This document shows positions 1-8,396 of a stretch of 64,000 nucleotides of DNA, piece after piece. Source of the DNA: Pseudomonadota bacterium (GTDB lineage Bacteria > Pseudomonadota > Gammaproteobacteria > Burkholderiales > Methylophilaceae); NCBI GenBank assembly GCA_020053735.1, contig JAGVMP010000009.1:62001-126000 (forward strand), written 5' to 3'. The first letter of the stretch is position 1. The number at the start of each line of letters is the position of its first letter. The translations under genes and the position numbers were made by a program. Below the pieces are notes generated by a model. That model saw nothing but the letters and a program-made list of their open reading frames with translations, did no database searches and was not told the origin of the DNA.

Positions 1-1
1 A

Positions 2-103
2 CTTGAAGCATCGCATAATAATGTCTCAGAAGCTGCGCGTCAGTTGGGTGTTACGCGCATGACGATGCGTTATCGCATGGATAAGCACAGCATTAAAGCT
101 TAA
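2..103 (+). CDS. C-terminal end of a Fis-type helix-turn-helix protein (partial)
   Basis: The reading frame entering from the left edge gives 33 residues before TAA at 101-103. They contain the pattern of a Fis-type HTH (SEAARQLGVTRMTMRYRM), the DNA-binding end of NtrC-family sigma-54 activators and of Fis-like proteins. Nothing upstream is visible, so whether this is an enhancer-binding protein, a two-component regulator or a small Fis cannot be decided. The residues after the HTH (DKHSIKA) are a typical short tail of NtrC-like regulators. Confidence 0.7.
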   Translation, partial: LEASHNNVSEAARQLGVTRMTMRYRMDKHSIKA

Positions 104-188
104 TACAACCTTGACTCTGCACGATAAATCTCGTGCCACATGCTATCATTTCAGTAATTTCAACTAGCGCATTTCTTGCAGGTTTTCT

Positions 189-1385
189 ATGATATTAGGC
201 TCACCTTTAACGCCGTCTTCTACCAAAGTCATGCTGCTGGGCAGTGGCGAACTGGGTAAAGAAGTTATTATTGCCTTGCAGCGGTTTGGAGTGGAAGTGA
301 TTGCAGTTGATCGCTATGAAAATGCACCAGGCCAGCAGGTAGCACATCGTGCCTATACCATCGATATGACCGATGCGGCTGTGTTGAAAGCCTTGATTAC
401 AAAAGAAAAACCGCATTTAATTGTGCCAGAAATAGAAGCATTGAATACCGATGTACTGGCAGAAATTGAGCGCGAAGGGCTGGCCACAGTTATTCCCACC
501 GTAAAAGCTGTGCAACTCACCATGAACCGTGAAGGCATACGCCGATTGGCAGCTGAAGAGCTAAAATTACCTGTTTCTCCTTATGCTTTTGCGCGGAGTA
601 GTGCTGAGCTGCAAGCCAGTATAGATGCAGGCATTGGTTACCCTTGTTTTATTAAACCTACTATGTCGTCTAGTGGCAAAGGTCAGTCGCGTGTGACAGA
701 AAAATCACAAGTGCAAGCGGCGTGGGATTATGCCGCGACTGGTGGGCGTGTAAATTTGGGCGTGGTAATCGTGGAAGGGCAAATTGATTTTGACTACGAA
801 ATTACGCTACTGACAGTGCGTGCAAAAAATGCAGCAGGTGAAACACAAACTTACTTTTGTGAACCGATTGGCCATGTGCAAAAAAGTGGTGATTATGTAG
901 AAAGTTGGCAACCACAAGTCATGGCGCCAAACGCTTTAAAAAATGCACAGCATATCGCCAAAGCTATTACAGACGCGCTTGGAGGGTTAGGGCTGTTTGG
1001 TGTGGAGTTGTTTGTGAAGGGCGACCAAGTATGGTTTTCTGAAGTAAGCCCACGCCCACATGATACTGGTATGGTGACGATGTGCAGTCAGCGTTTAAGT
1101 GAGTTTGAGCTACATGCACGTGCTATTCTTGGTTTGCCTGTAGATGTGAGCATGACCAAGCCGGGTGCTAGTGCTGTTATTTATGGTGGGATTGAATCAA
1201 ATAATCTTAAATATGATGGCCTGGAAGCCGCATTGAATATACCTGATAGCGATGTACGCTTATTTGGCAAGCCACAGTCTTTTGTAAAACGTCGTATGGG
1301 CGTGGCTTTAGCTACAGGCAAAGACACAGATGAAGCGCGCGAACGTGCGAAGTTGGCGGCGAGTTTAGTGAAGCCGCAAGATTAA
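189..1385 (+). CDS. purT: formate-dependent phosphoribosylglycinamide formyltransferase (PurT)
   Basis: PurT makes formyl-GAR from GAR, ATP and formate in purine synthesis, replacing the folate-dependent PurN step; it is cytoplasmic. The 398 residues match the family length (about 392). The N-terminal nucleotide-fold motif [10 protein letters not shown] is at about 16-25, the ATP-grasp loop SSSGKGQS at about 159-166 and the family motif [14 protein letters not shown] at about 280-293. The start agrees with the family N-terminus ([16 protein letters not shown]); the ribosome site is weak. In a methylotroph the formate could come from FhcABCD encoded elsewhere in this window. It is probably a single-gene unit, since an inverted repeat follows. 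Confidence 0.96.
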   Translation: MILGSPLTPSSTKVMLLGSGELGKEVIIALQRFGVEVIAVDRYENAPGQQVAHRAYTIDMTDAAVLKALITKEKPHLIVPEIEALNTDVLAEIEREGLATVIPTVKAVQLTMNREGIRRLAAEELKLPVSPYAFARSSAELQASIDAGIGYPCFIKPTMSSSGKGQSRVTEKSQVQAAWDYAATGGRVNLGVVIVEGQIDFDYEITLLTVRAKNAAGETQTYFCEPIGHVQKSGDYVESWQPQVMAPNALKNAQHIAKAITDALGGLGLFGVELFVKGDQVWFSEVSPRPHDTGMVTMCSQRLSEFELHARAILGLPVDVSMTKPGASAVIYGGIESNNLKYDGLEAALNIPDSDVRLFGKPQSFVKRRMGVALATGKDTDEARERAKLAASLVKPQD

Positions 1386-1396
1386 CCTAACTACTG

Positions 1397-1465
1397 CCGT
1401 TCGCACTGAGCTAGTCGAAGGGTGATTAAATTAAACCTATGGTTCGACAGGCTCACCACGAACGG
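1397..1465. repeat. REP-like inverted repeat between purT and the globin gene
   Basis: Two arms of about 27 nt (1397-1423 and 1439-1465) are imperfect inverted copies: both outer ends read CCGTTCG on their own strand, and both carry TGAGC and GTCGAA in the same positions, with a 15-nt AT-rich centre. The arm type (GGTTCGACAGGCTCACCACG) resembles a palindromic intergenic repeat found in many proteobacteria. It could fold at the 3' end of the purT transcript and act as a terminator or RNA stabiliser, but there is no clear U-run. Confidence 0.75.
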
Positions 1466-1482
1466 ATGTATGAATAGAAATT

Positions 1483-1920
1483 ATGCTCGATAAAATTGAA
1501 GAAGTCGGCAGTAGCAAATCTACCTTTTTTGAGTTGCTAGGTGGAACGGTTGGTGGCGCAGTGAGAATCCGGGCACTGGTAGAAATTTTTTACGATATCA
1601 TGGACACTGACCCCAAAGCCGCACCCATACGCGCACTGCACCCAGATGATTTAACCTCGTCGCGTGAAAAGTTATTTATGTTTCTCACGGGTTGGGCTGG
1701 TGGTCCACAATTGTATATTGAGCGTTATGGCCACCCGAGGCTACGCCAACGCCATATGTCACTTTCAATTGGGGAGAGCGAGCGCGACCAATGGATGTAT
1801 TGCATGATAAAAGCCATGCAAACCTTAAGTTTAGATGAAGCACTTATGCAAAAGCTGGCTGAGCAGCTTTATGGCGTGGCGGATTTTATGCGCAATAAAC
1901 CAGACAACAAATTAAAATAG
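1483..1920 (+). CDS. group II truncated haemoglobin
   Basis: The 145-residue protein matches bacterial group II (trHbO-type) globins: FYDIMDT with the B10 tyrosine near residue 37, FLTGWAGGP before the heme pocket, YGHPRLRQRH carrying the proximal histidine, and DQWMYCM containing the group II G8 tryptophan. Such proteins bind oxygen or NO and may take part in redox or peroxide chemistry; the ligand role here is not known. A short helix-forming N-terminal extension precedes the fold. It stands alone after a REP-like repeat, with no clear ribosome site. Confidence 0.93.
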   Translation: MLDKIEEVGSSKSTFFELLGGTVGGAVRIRALVEIFYDIMDTDPKAAPIRALHPDDLTSSREKLFMFLTGWAGGPQLYIERYGHPRLRQRHMSLSIGESERDQWMYCMIKAMQTLSLDEALMQKLAEQLYGVADFMRNKPDNKLK

Positions 1921-1937
1921 TCTAGTTAAAACAATCC

Positions 1938-1964
1938 ATTATAAGTTTCCCAATTATAAGTTTC
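1938..1964. repeat. pair of 12-nt direct repeats upstream of the histidine kinase
   Basis: ATTATAAGTTTC occurs at 1938-1949 and again at 1953-1964, a 15-nt period, about 55 nt ahead of the kinase start. Spaced direct repeats here could be a regulator site, but chance in AT-rich DNA is possible. Confidence 0.35.
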
Positions 1965-2016
1965 ATGGTGCTATAGTTAGGCTAACAAAAAGACTAAACT
2001 GGTTGGGGAGCGAGTT

Positions 2017-4347
2017 GTGGCCAAAAATAGACTTGGGCAAAATAAACTATGCCTATTCAGTCATTTATCCTTAATGCTTTTATGCGTTGGCGATGTACAC
2101 GCCCAACTTCACTTTGTCGCTGATCAGATTGTTGAGCCAGTACACCCACTAAAATTAACTAATCAGCCAGCTGAAATCGCCTTACTAGCCAAGTATCAGT
2201 TTGAGCAAGTCATCCCCATTGTGCTTGGATTGATGTTGCTAGTGTTAATTTTGTTTGTATTAGATCAGCAACTAAAAAAACGGGTGCTGCGAAAGTTTCT
2301 GACTGATGACCAAACGCCAAAAAATCAGGTAGACAGCCTAGGCCACACCAATAATTTGTTTTTGATCTTGGGTATATTGATATTAGGCCTATCAATCGCT
2401 CTTTATCACTTTGTATTAGCGCCTATCCTGCTTAGCCAAAGTCACTTGCTTGTCAAATACATCAGCGAAGGTCTTATCACACTGGCGCTGGTGGGTGGAT
2501 ATTTGTTTGGTAGTTTTAAACGTGGGCGACAGGCTGAGTTATTGATAAATGAATCTCAGCTTCAAATGAAGAACAGACTAGTAGTGCAAGAGAAACTTAT
2601 TGAAAGTGAGCAGCGCTTACAACGCCAAAACGCTAGCTTGGGGCAAGTTACCGCGATGCAACTGAGGCATTGGCAAAACCCAGAAGAAATCTTTAAAGAA
2701 ATTGCCAAAATCTCTGCTGAGACATTAGATGTCGAGCGTGTCGGTGTTTGGATGTTTAGCGAAGACGATAAGCGCTTAGAGGGTGTAGATTTGTATCTAA
2801 AATCAAAAAACTTGCATACCAATGCACAATCATTGCAAGCGCATGAGTTTCCAGTGTATTTCAGTCATCTTGCGCAACAGCGCATCATGGCGGCAAATGA
2901 TGTGATGCATCATCCAGCTACCGTAGAGCTTACAAAAGGCTATGCACAAGCAAACAATATTGGCGCGATATTAGACGGGGCTATATGGCTTAACAATCAT
3001 GTCATTGGTGCAATCTGTCATGAGCATGTAGGTGGTGCGCGTGAGTGGACATTGGATGAGCAAAGTTTTGCAGCATCGGTTGCAGATTTAACTCGCCTGA
3101 CCATAGAAATGGACACAAGGCGTAAAGCTGAGCTAGCACTGCTAAAACAAAATGAGAATTTAGAGCAAATTGTAGAGGCAAGAACTTTATCACTGCAAGA
3201 AAGTGAAAAGACATTTCGCTATGTGGTTGAGCATGCGCCCATTTCAATTCTCATTATTAACAAAGATGCCAAGATTACAGAGTTTAACCCTGAAGCCGAA
3301 ATTGCGACTGGCTACAGCAGAGAGCAGGCCTTAGGTAAGAATTTCATTGAGCTTTTAGTGGCCAAAGAGTCGCGAAAAAAAGCATTTCAATTATCTTTGA
3401 GTACGTTGAATGGTGAGGATTTTCGTGGCATTGAGTTCTATTTGCAGCGCGCAGACGGTATAAAAGTACAGTTTGAATGTTCAGCCAGCTTGGCTGGCTT
3501 CGATGGAAGTGCGGGTGCGCGACAAATAGTGGCGATTGGACGTGATATTTCGCAACAAAAAGCGCTAGAACAATCGTTAATCATTGCACGTGAGTCAGCG
3601 GAATCAGCCGACCGTATCAAATCAATGTTTGTTGCGTCAATGTCGCACGAGTTACGCACACCACTTAACTCTATTATTGGTTTTTTAGGTGTTGTGTTGC
3701 AAGGTATGTCTGGTGAACTGAATGTCAAGCAAAAAGACCAGCTTGGACGCGCTTATCACTCATCTAAACATTTATTATCGTTGATTACCGATGTGATTGA
3801 TATTTCTAAAATTGAGGCAGGCTTTTTACAAGTGCATGTAGAAAAGTTTGATTTGGCAACTTTACTTACCGAGGTGCAACATGCAGTACAGCATCTGGCT
3901 GAAGAAAAAGGCTTAGCATTAATCATTGAATGTTCAAAAGAGATTAAGTTGGAAACTGATCGAAAACGTTTGTATCAAGTGGTGCTAAATGTAGTGAGCA
4001 ATGGCTTGAAGTATACCGAGCAGGGTTCAGTTAAAGTAAAGGCTAGTAGCGAAGGTATGCAACTGACCATTGCAGTGGAAGACACTGGTATTGGCATTAA
4101 AGAGGCAGATCTACAAAATTTATTTAAGCCGTTTGAGCGTATTGACTCCCATTTAAAGATTAAAACTTTAGGCACTGGCTTGGGTTTATATTTAACACGC
4201 AAGATTCTTAACCAGTTGTTAGGTGGGGATATTTCGTTAACAAGTCAATTGGGACAGGGCAGCATTTTTACTATCCAAGTACCAGTTAACATGCCTGATG
4301 TCGTAATTAAAAATCACACTTCAATTTTAGAAGACTATAGGCCATGA
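2017..4347 (+). CDS. membrane sensor histidine kinase (GAF-PAS-HisKA-HATPase)
   Basis: Starts at GTG with GGGGAG at 2005-2010. A signal-like hydrophobic N-terminus (about 11-30) is followed by membrane segments near 66-86, 112-136 and 145-165. Next come a coiled region, a GAF-like domain (about 210-365), a coil, a PAS domain (about 395-515), HisKA with H-box MSHELRTPLN (about 543-552), and a HATPase domain with N-box NVVSNGLKYTE, DTGIGI, FKPFERID and GTGLGLYL. All catalytic boxes look intact and there is no receiver on the chain. Two receiver genes follow at 10 nt and 4 nt spacing, so the phosphate most likely passes to them. The signal sensed is unknown. Confidence 0.93.
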   Translation: MAKNRLGQNKLCLFSHLSLMLLCVGDVHAQLHFVADQIVEPVHPLKLTNQPAEIALLAKYQFEQVIPIVLGLMLLVLILFVLDQQLKKRVLRKFLTDDQTPKNQVDSLGHTNNLFLILGILILGLSIALYHFVLAPILLSQSHLLVKYISEGLITLALVGGYLFGSFKRGRQAELLINESQLQMKNRLVVQEKLIESEQRLQRQNASLGQVTAMQLRHWQNPEEIFKEIAKISAETLDVERVGVWMFSEDDKRLEGVDLYLKSKNLHTNAQSLQAHEFPVYFSHLAQQRIMAANDVMHHPATVELTKGYAQANNIGAILDGAIWLNNHVIGAICHEHVGGAREWTLDEQSFAASVADLTRLTIEMDTRRKAELALLKQNENLEQIVEARTLSLQESEKTFRYVVEHAPISILIINKDAKITEFNPEAEIATGYSREQALGKNFIELLVAKESRKKAFQLSLSTLNGEDFRGIEFYLQRADGIKVQFECSASLAGFDGSAGARQIVAIGRDISQQKALEQSLIIARESAESADRIKSMFVASMSHELRTPLNSIIGFLGVVLQGMSGELNVKQKDQLGRAYHSSKHLLSLITDVIDISKIEAGFLQVHVEKFDLATLLTEVQHAVQHLAEEKGLALIIECSKEIKLETDRKRLYQVVLNVVSNGLKYTEQGSVKVKASSEGMQLTIAVEDTGIGIKEADLQNLFKPFERIDSHLKIKTLGTGLGLYLTRKILNQLLGGDISLTSQLGQGSIFTIQVPVNMPDVVIKNHTSILEDYRP

Positions 4348-4357
4348 AATTCATCCG

Positions 4358-4729
4358 ATGAAAACAGCACTTATTATTGAAGATAACGACAACAACTTGG
4401 AGTTGATTCGTTTTATTTTGGAGAAAGCTGGTTATAACACGCGCTTTGCCATGACTGGCCTAGAGGGTGTACAGCAGGCGCTAACTATTCCACCCGATTT
4501 CATTATTTTAGATATACAATTGCCAGATATCAACGGGCTTGAGGTCTTGAAGCGCATTCGAGCGCATCCAGTGGGCGCTGTTGTGCCGATTATTGCCATG
4601 ACCTCATACGCCATGGCGGGAGATAGAGAGAAGTTGTTGGGGGAGGGTTGTACGGCATATATTGAAAAACCAATTGACCCAGCGCGCGTAGTGGCACAAA
4701 TTGAACAGGCTTTAGGCAAAGAAAGATAA
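4358..4729 (+). CDS. single-domain response regulator (CheY/DivK-like)
   Basis: The 123 residues form one receiver domain with no output: acidic pocket EDND (8-11), phospho-acceptor Asp in FIILDIQLP (about 51), Thr in AMTSYAM and Lys in EKPID. The sequence IIAMTSYAMAGDREK resembles DivK-like and hybrid-kinase receivers. It sits between the kinase (10-nt gap) and the diguanylate enzyme (4-nt gap), so it is probably a shuttle or competing phosphate acceptor in the same operon. Confidence 0.93.
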   Translation: MKTALIIEDNDNNLELIRFILEKAGYNTRFAMTGLEGVQQALTIPPDFIILDIQLPDINGLEVLKRIRAHPVGAVVPIIAMTSYAMAGDREKLLGEGCTAYIEKPIDPARVVAQIEQALGKER

Positions 4730-4733
4730 AAAG

Positions 4734-6887
4734 ATGAAGATTTTAATTGCTGAAGATGACGAAAACTCAAGGCATTTGCTAGAAGACGTATTGTCTAGTG
4801 AGGGCTATGAAGTTGCAAGTTTTGATAACGGTTTAAAAGCCCTGTCTTACTTGCAGGTTGAGCCCGTTGATTTAATTATTTCTGATATTTTAATGCCAGA
4901 GTTAGATGGATATGGTTTATGCCGTGCACTTAAGCAAAATATTCACTTACAAAAAATACCGTTTATTTTTTACACTGCGACTTACACTACGGCTCAGGAT
5001 GAGCGTTTTGCAATTGCGCTAGGTGCCAATAAGTTTTTAATTAAGCCTATGCTGATGCCAGATTTTCTTAAGGCAATTAAAGAAGTTATAGACTCTGATG
5101 AAGCTGGTAGAGGCCCTAAAAATCGCGGCCTATATCGTGGCAGTCCGCTTAAGCTAGATAAGCAGCATGCAGACTTGGTGCGTGGAAAACTAGATAAAAA
5201 ACTCATAGAACTGAACGAAGAAAAAACAAAACTAATAGAGAGCGAGGCACGCTTTAGAGACTTTGCTGAGGCCTCTGCTGATTGGTTTTGGGAGTCAAAT
5301 GAGCAACACAAAATTAACGCCCTGACAGGTGGCCCAGCAGGGTTAAACTTTTATACCCTGACTGATTTGGCAGAAGCCTGTCATAGCCACTCATCTAATG
5401 AAATGCTTAAAACTTTACAGGCGCATAAGCACTTTTCTGATTTTGTGGTGCACTTTACCGATGAACTTGGCAAACTAGTTTATTTGCGCGTTTCAGGCAA
5501 GCCCCTGTTCGAGCTAAACGGCAACTTTATTGGCTATCGTGGCGTGGGACGCGATGTGAGCGAAATGGTTGCGCTAAATCGCAAAGTTGAATTTTTAGCT
5601 TCACATGATGATTTAACTGGCTTACCTAATCGCAGCTTATTTAGGCAGCGATTAGAGCATGCGATTGCAAAGGCAGAGCGTACAAGTAGTCAAGTATTAT
5701 TATTATTTTTCGATTTAGATAAATTTAAATTGGTGAACGATACGCTTGGGCATGAGGCGGGTGACCAATTATTAATTATGGCAACCAAACGCATTTCTGA
5801 GAAGGCGCGTGCGACAGATGCATTATGTCGATTAGGTGGCGATGAGTTTGTGATGGTGATGGAGGGCGCATCGCCGCAAGACGGGCATAGATTGGTGCGC
5901 GATATTATTGCGGCGTTTTCAATACCATTCGACATTAAGCAGCAAAAAGTGTATTGCACCACTAGTATTGGCGTGAGTGTGTATCCAGATGATACGACTG
6001 ATCCACAAACCCTAATGGTATATGCCGATTTGGCCATGTACCGCGCCAAGCAAAATGGCCGCAACGATTTTGAGTTTTATACCAGCAACCTGAATTTTAT
6101 CGCGCACCAATGGCTGGATATGGAAAACGGTATTCGCCACGCCTTTAAAGAAGAGCAGTTTTTTGTGGTGTTTCAACCACAAATTGAAAATACAAAAAAT
6201 CAACTTATCGGTATGGAGGTGTTATTGCGTTGGCGCCATCCTGAGCGAGGGCTGATTCCGCCTCTGGAGTTTATAAAAATTGCCGAGCAATCTGCACTGA
6301 TTAATCAAATAGGTGAATTCGTCACAGATGCAGCATGTAAACAAATACGGGTTTGGCTAGATAAAAGTTTAAGTATTCCACGTGTTTCTTTTAATATTTC
6401 TGCGCGGCATTTACGCTCACCAACATTGGTAAAAACACTCACTGCAGCGACACTTAAATATGGCATAGAGCCTAGTATGTTATGTATCGAAATTACTGAA
6501 CATGCGTTGCTGGAAGAAGGCGATGTCGTTAAGAAAAACATGCGCGAAATTAAGGCTGCAGGCTTTAGTATTTCTTTAGATGATTTTGGTATGGGGCACT
6601 CGTCGCTGCTTTACCTTAAACGCTGGGCGGTGGATGAGGTAAAAATTGACCGTAGCTTTGTAGATGGCTTGTTGAATAGTGCTGAAGATCGCGTCATTGT
6701 TAAAGCGATTGTGGCACTCGGCGATGCGTTGGGTTTGCAACTGGTAGGTGAGGGTGTAGAGAACCAAATGCAAGCAGATATTTTGGCTGCTAGCGGCTGC
6801 AAAAATGTCCAAGGTTATTTTTATTCACCACCAATTGATGCCAAAGAAATGGAAACATGGCTTAAAAAGAACGGGGCTAAAAAGTAG
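4734..6887 (+). CDS. response regulator with PAS, GGDEF and EAL domains (c-di-GMP turnover)
   Basis: Domain order is receiver (1-120, Asp in LIISDILMPELDGYG), coil, PAS (about 165-275), GGDEF (about 285-445) and EAL (about 455-705). The GGDEF motif is intact and preceded by RATD five residues upstream, the RxxD product-inhibition site. The EAL domain has EVLLR in place of EALLR but keeps FNIS, EITE, DDFGMGHSSL, KIDRSF and EGVE, so both making and degrading c-di-GMP are possible. Regulation by phosphorylation from the upstream kinase is likely. The downstream end is a strong terminator. Confidence 0.94.
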   Translation: MKILIAEDDENSRHLLEDVLSSEGYEVASFDNGLKALSYLQVEPVDLIISDILMPELDGYGLCRALKQNIHLQKIPFIFYTATYTTAQDERFAIALGANKFLIKPMLMPDFLKAIKEVIDSDEAGRGPKNRGLYRGSPLKLDKQHADLVRGKLDKKLIELNEEKTKLIESEARFRDFAEASADWFWESNEQHKINALTGGPAGLNFYTLTDLAEACHSHSSNEMLKTLQAHKHFSDFVVHFTDELGKLVYLRVSGKPLFELNGNFIGYRGVGRDVSEMVALNRKVEFLASHDDLTGLPNRSLFRQRLEHAIAKAERTSSQVLLLFFDLDKFKLVNDTLGHEAGDQLLIMATKRISEKARATDALCRLGGDEFVMVMEGASPQDGHRLVRDIIAAFSIPFDIKQQKVYCTTSIGVSVYPDDTTDPQTLMVYADLAMYRAKQNGRNDFEFYTSNLNFIAHQWLDMENGIRHAFKEEQFFVVFQPQIENTKNQLIGMEVLLRWRHPERGLIPPLEFIKIAEQSALINQIGEFVTDAACKQIRVWLDKSLSIPRVSFNISARHLRSPTLVKTLTAATLKYGIEPSMLCIEITEHALLEEGDVVKKNMREIKAAGFSISLDDFGMGHSSLLYLKRWAVDEVKIDRSFVDGLLNSAEDRVIVKAIVALGDALGLQLVGEGVENQMQADILAASGCKNVQGYFYSPPIDAKEMETWLKKNGAKK

Positions 6888-6918
6888 TCGCAAGAGTTAT
6901 CTCCCATTAAATGGACGT

Positions 6919-6947
6919 AAAAAAAGCCTGATTCATCAGGCTTTTTT
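6919..6947. terminator. rho-independent terminator between convergent genes
   Basis: AAAAGCCTGA, loop TTCA, TCAGGCTTTTTT: a 10-bp stem with A- and T-runs on both sides, so it can end both the signalling operon (+) and the helicase operon (-). Confidence 0.93.
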
Positions 6948-6984
6948 ATTTCTGCTTTACGTACTTTTTAGATTTTTTATTTAT

Positions 6985-8382
6985 CTATTTGTTTGGCCTT
7001 AAGCCGCCTAATAAAGCCGCTACTGGCAGTTTACGATTACTGAGGGTCGAAATTTTTGCGTTGTCGCTACTGCTTTTTGCTGGTTCATAAGGCTTATCAA
7101 ACCAAGGGTCTGCTGAGGGTTTGCGTGTGTGTTGGCGGGGTCTGAAGTCACCTTTACTGCGGTTAGAAGCCACGTTGGTTTCTGTATGAGTTTCACGCGT
7201 CGTGCTTCTATGCGCAGCAGGTTTTGCTACAGCTTTTATATCAGCTTTTTCTTTGTCAATGCTGCGTTTAATCAGCTTTTCAATTTCTGCCAAATATTTT
7301 TCTTCGTCTTCACACACTAGGGATATTGCCACACCACTAGCACCTGCACGACCAGTGCGGCCAATGCGGTGTACATAATCTTCTGGCGCGCTGGGAATTT
7401 CGTAATTAATTACCATCGGCAAATCGCTAATATCTAAGCCACGTGCAGCCACATCGGTGGCCACTAACACAGTTATTTTCCCTGCTTTAAATGCATCCAG
7501 TGCTTCTATGCGCTCTTTCTGGCTTTTATCACCATGAATGGCGTCTGCGGCAATACCTTCCTTATGCAGGGCTTTACTTAATCTGCTGGCAGTCAGTTTC
7601 GTTTTTGTGAAGATAATCACCTGTTTGCTATTGGCTTCTTTTAACAGCTGTGTCAGCAATGTTTGTTTTTTAGCTTGTTCTACCAAATACACTTTTTGCG
7701 TGACATTTTCAGCCGTGGCATTACTGCGCGCTACTTCAATCAATGTTGGGTTGGTTAAAAAGTCATCCGCCAATTTTTTGATTTCATTAGAAAACGTGGC
7801 AGAGAACATCAGGTTTTGCCGCTGCTTTGGCAGTAACGCTAATATGCGTTTTAGGTCTGGCATAAAGCCCATATCCAGCATTCTATCGGCTTCATCTAGC
7901 ACCAAAATTTGCACTTGACCTAAATTAAGCGTTTTTTGCTCGACGTGATCTAGCAAACGACCTGGCGTTGCCACCAAAATTTCCACACCAGTTTTTAAGT
8001 GCGGGGTTTGCGTTTTAATATCCACACCACCAAACACCACTAAGCTTTTTAGTGACGTATGTTTTGCATACACTTTGACACTTTCTTCTACTTGAATCGC
8101 CAATTCGCGCGTTGGGGTTAGTACCAGCGCGCGTATCGGGTGCTTAGCTGGGCTAGTGCTACTGCTGGCAAATGGCAGCAATTTTTGCAAAATGGGCAGC
8201 GCAAAGGCTGCTGTTTTACCTGTACCCGTCTGCGCCCCTGCCATTAGATCCAAACCTTGTAAAGCCAATGGGATAGCTTTGGCCTGGATTGGTGTGGGTG
8301 TAGTGTAACCAGTTTCTCGCACCGCCTTTAATAGCGGTGCGGCTAAACCTAAAGAGTCAAATTGTATTATTTCTGTCGTCAT
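6985..8382 (-). CDS. DEAD-box RNA helicase (RhlE type), second of a tandem pair
   Basis: 465 residues with the full helicase core: Q motif and TPIQ (about 29-35), AQTGTGKT, PTRELA, GG, TPGRL, DEAD (VLDEADRMLDMGF), SAT, and HRIGRTGR near 325-332. The C-terminal tail (about 375-465) is basic and polar and ends in RKLPVAALLGGLRPNK. The closest family is RhlE, which remodels structured RNA in ribosome assembly and RNA decay. It begins 14 nt after the stop of another DEAD-box gene, so the two are co-transcribed. Confidence 0.93.
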   Translation of the reverse strand: MTTEIIQFDSLGLAAPLLKAVRETGYTTPTPIQAKAIPLALQGLDLMAGAQTGTGKTAAFALPILQKLLPFASSSTSPAKHPIRALVLTPTRELAIQVEESVKVYAKHTSLKSLVVFGGVDIKTQTPHLKTGVEILVATPGRLLDHVEQKTLNLGQVQILVLDEADRMLDMGFMPDLKRILALLPKQRQNLMFSATFSNEIKKLADDFLTNPTLIEVARSNATAENVTQKVYLVEQAKKQTLLTQLLKEANSKQVIIFTKTKLTASRLSKALHKEGIAADAIHGDKSQKERIEALDAFKAGKITVLVATDVAARGLDISDLPMVINYEIPSAPEDYVHRIGRTGRAGASGVAISLVCEDEEKYLAEIEKLIKRSIDKEKADIKAVAKPAAHRSTTRETHTETNVASNRSKGDFRPRQHTRKPSADPWFDKPYEPAKSSSDNAKISTLSNRKLPVAALLGGLRPNK

Positions 8383-8396
8383 CGTTTTACACTGAA

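Noticed and set aside
6180-6260. Degenerate EAL domain because the motif reads EVL
   Set aside because: EVL is an accepted variant and all other catalytic residues are present.
6805-7002. 65-codon plus-strand frame after the GGDEF-EAL gene
   Set aside because: It overlaps the end of the real gene in another frame and passes through the terminator.
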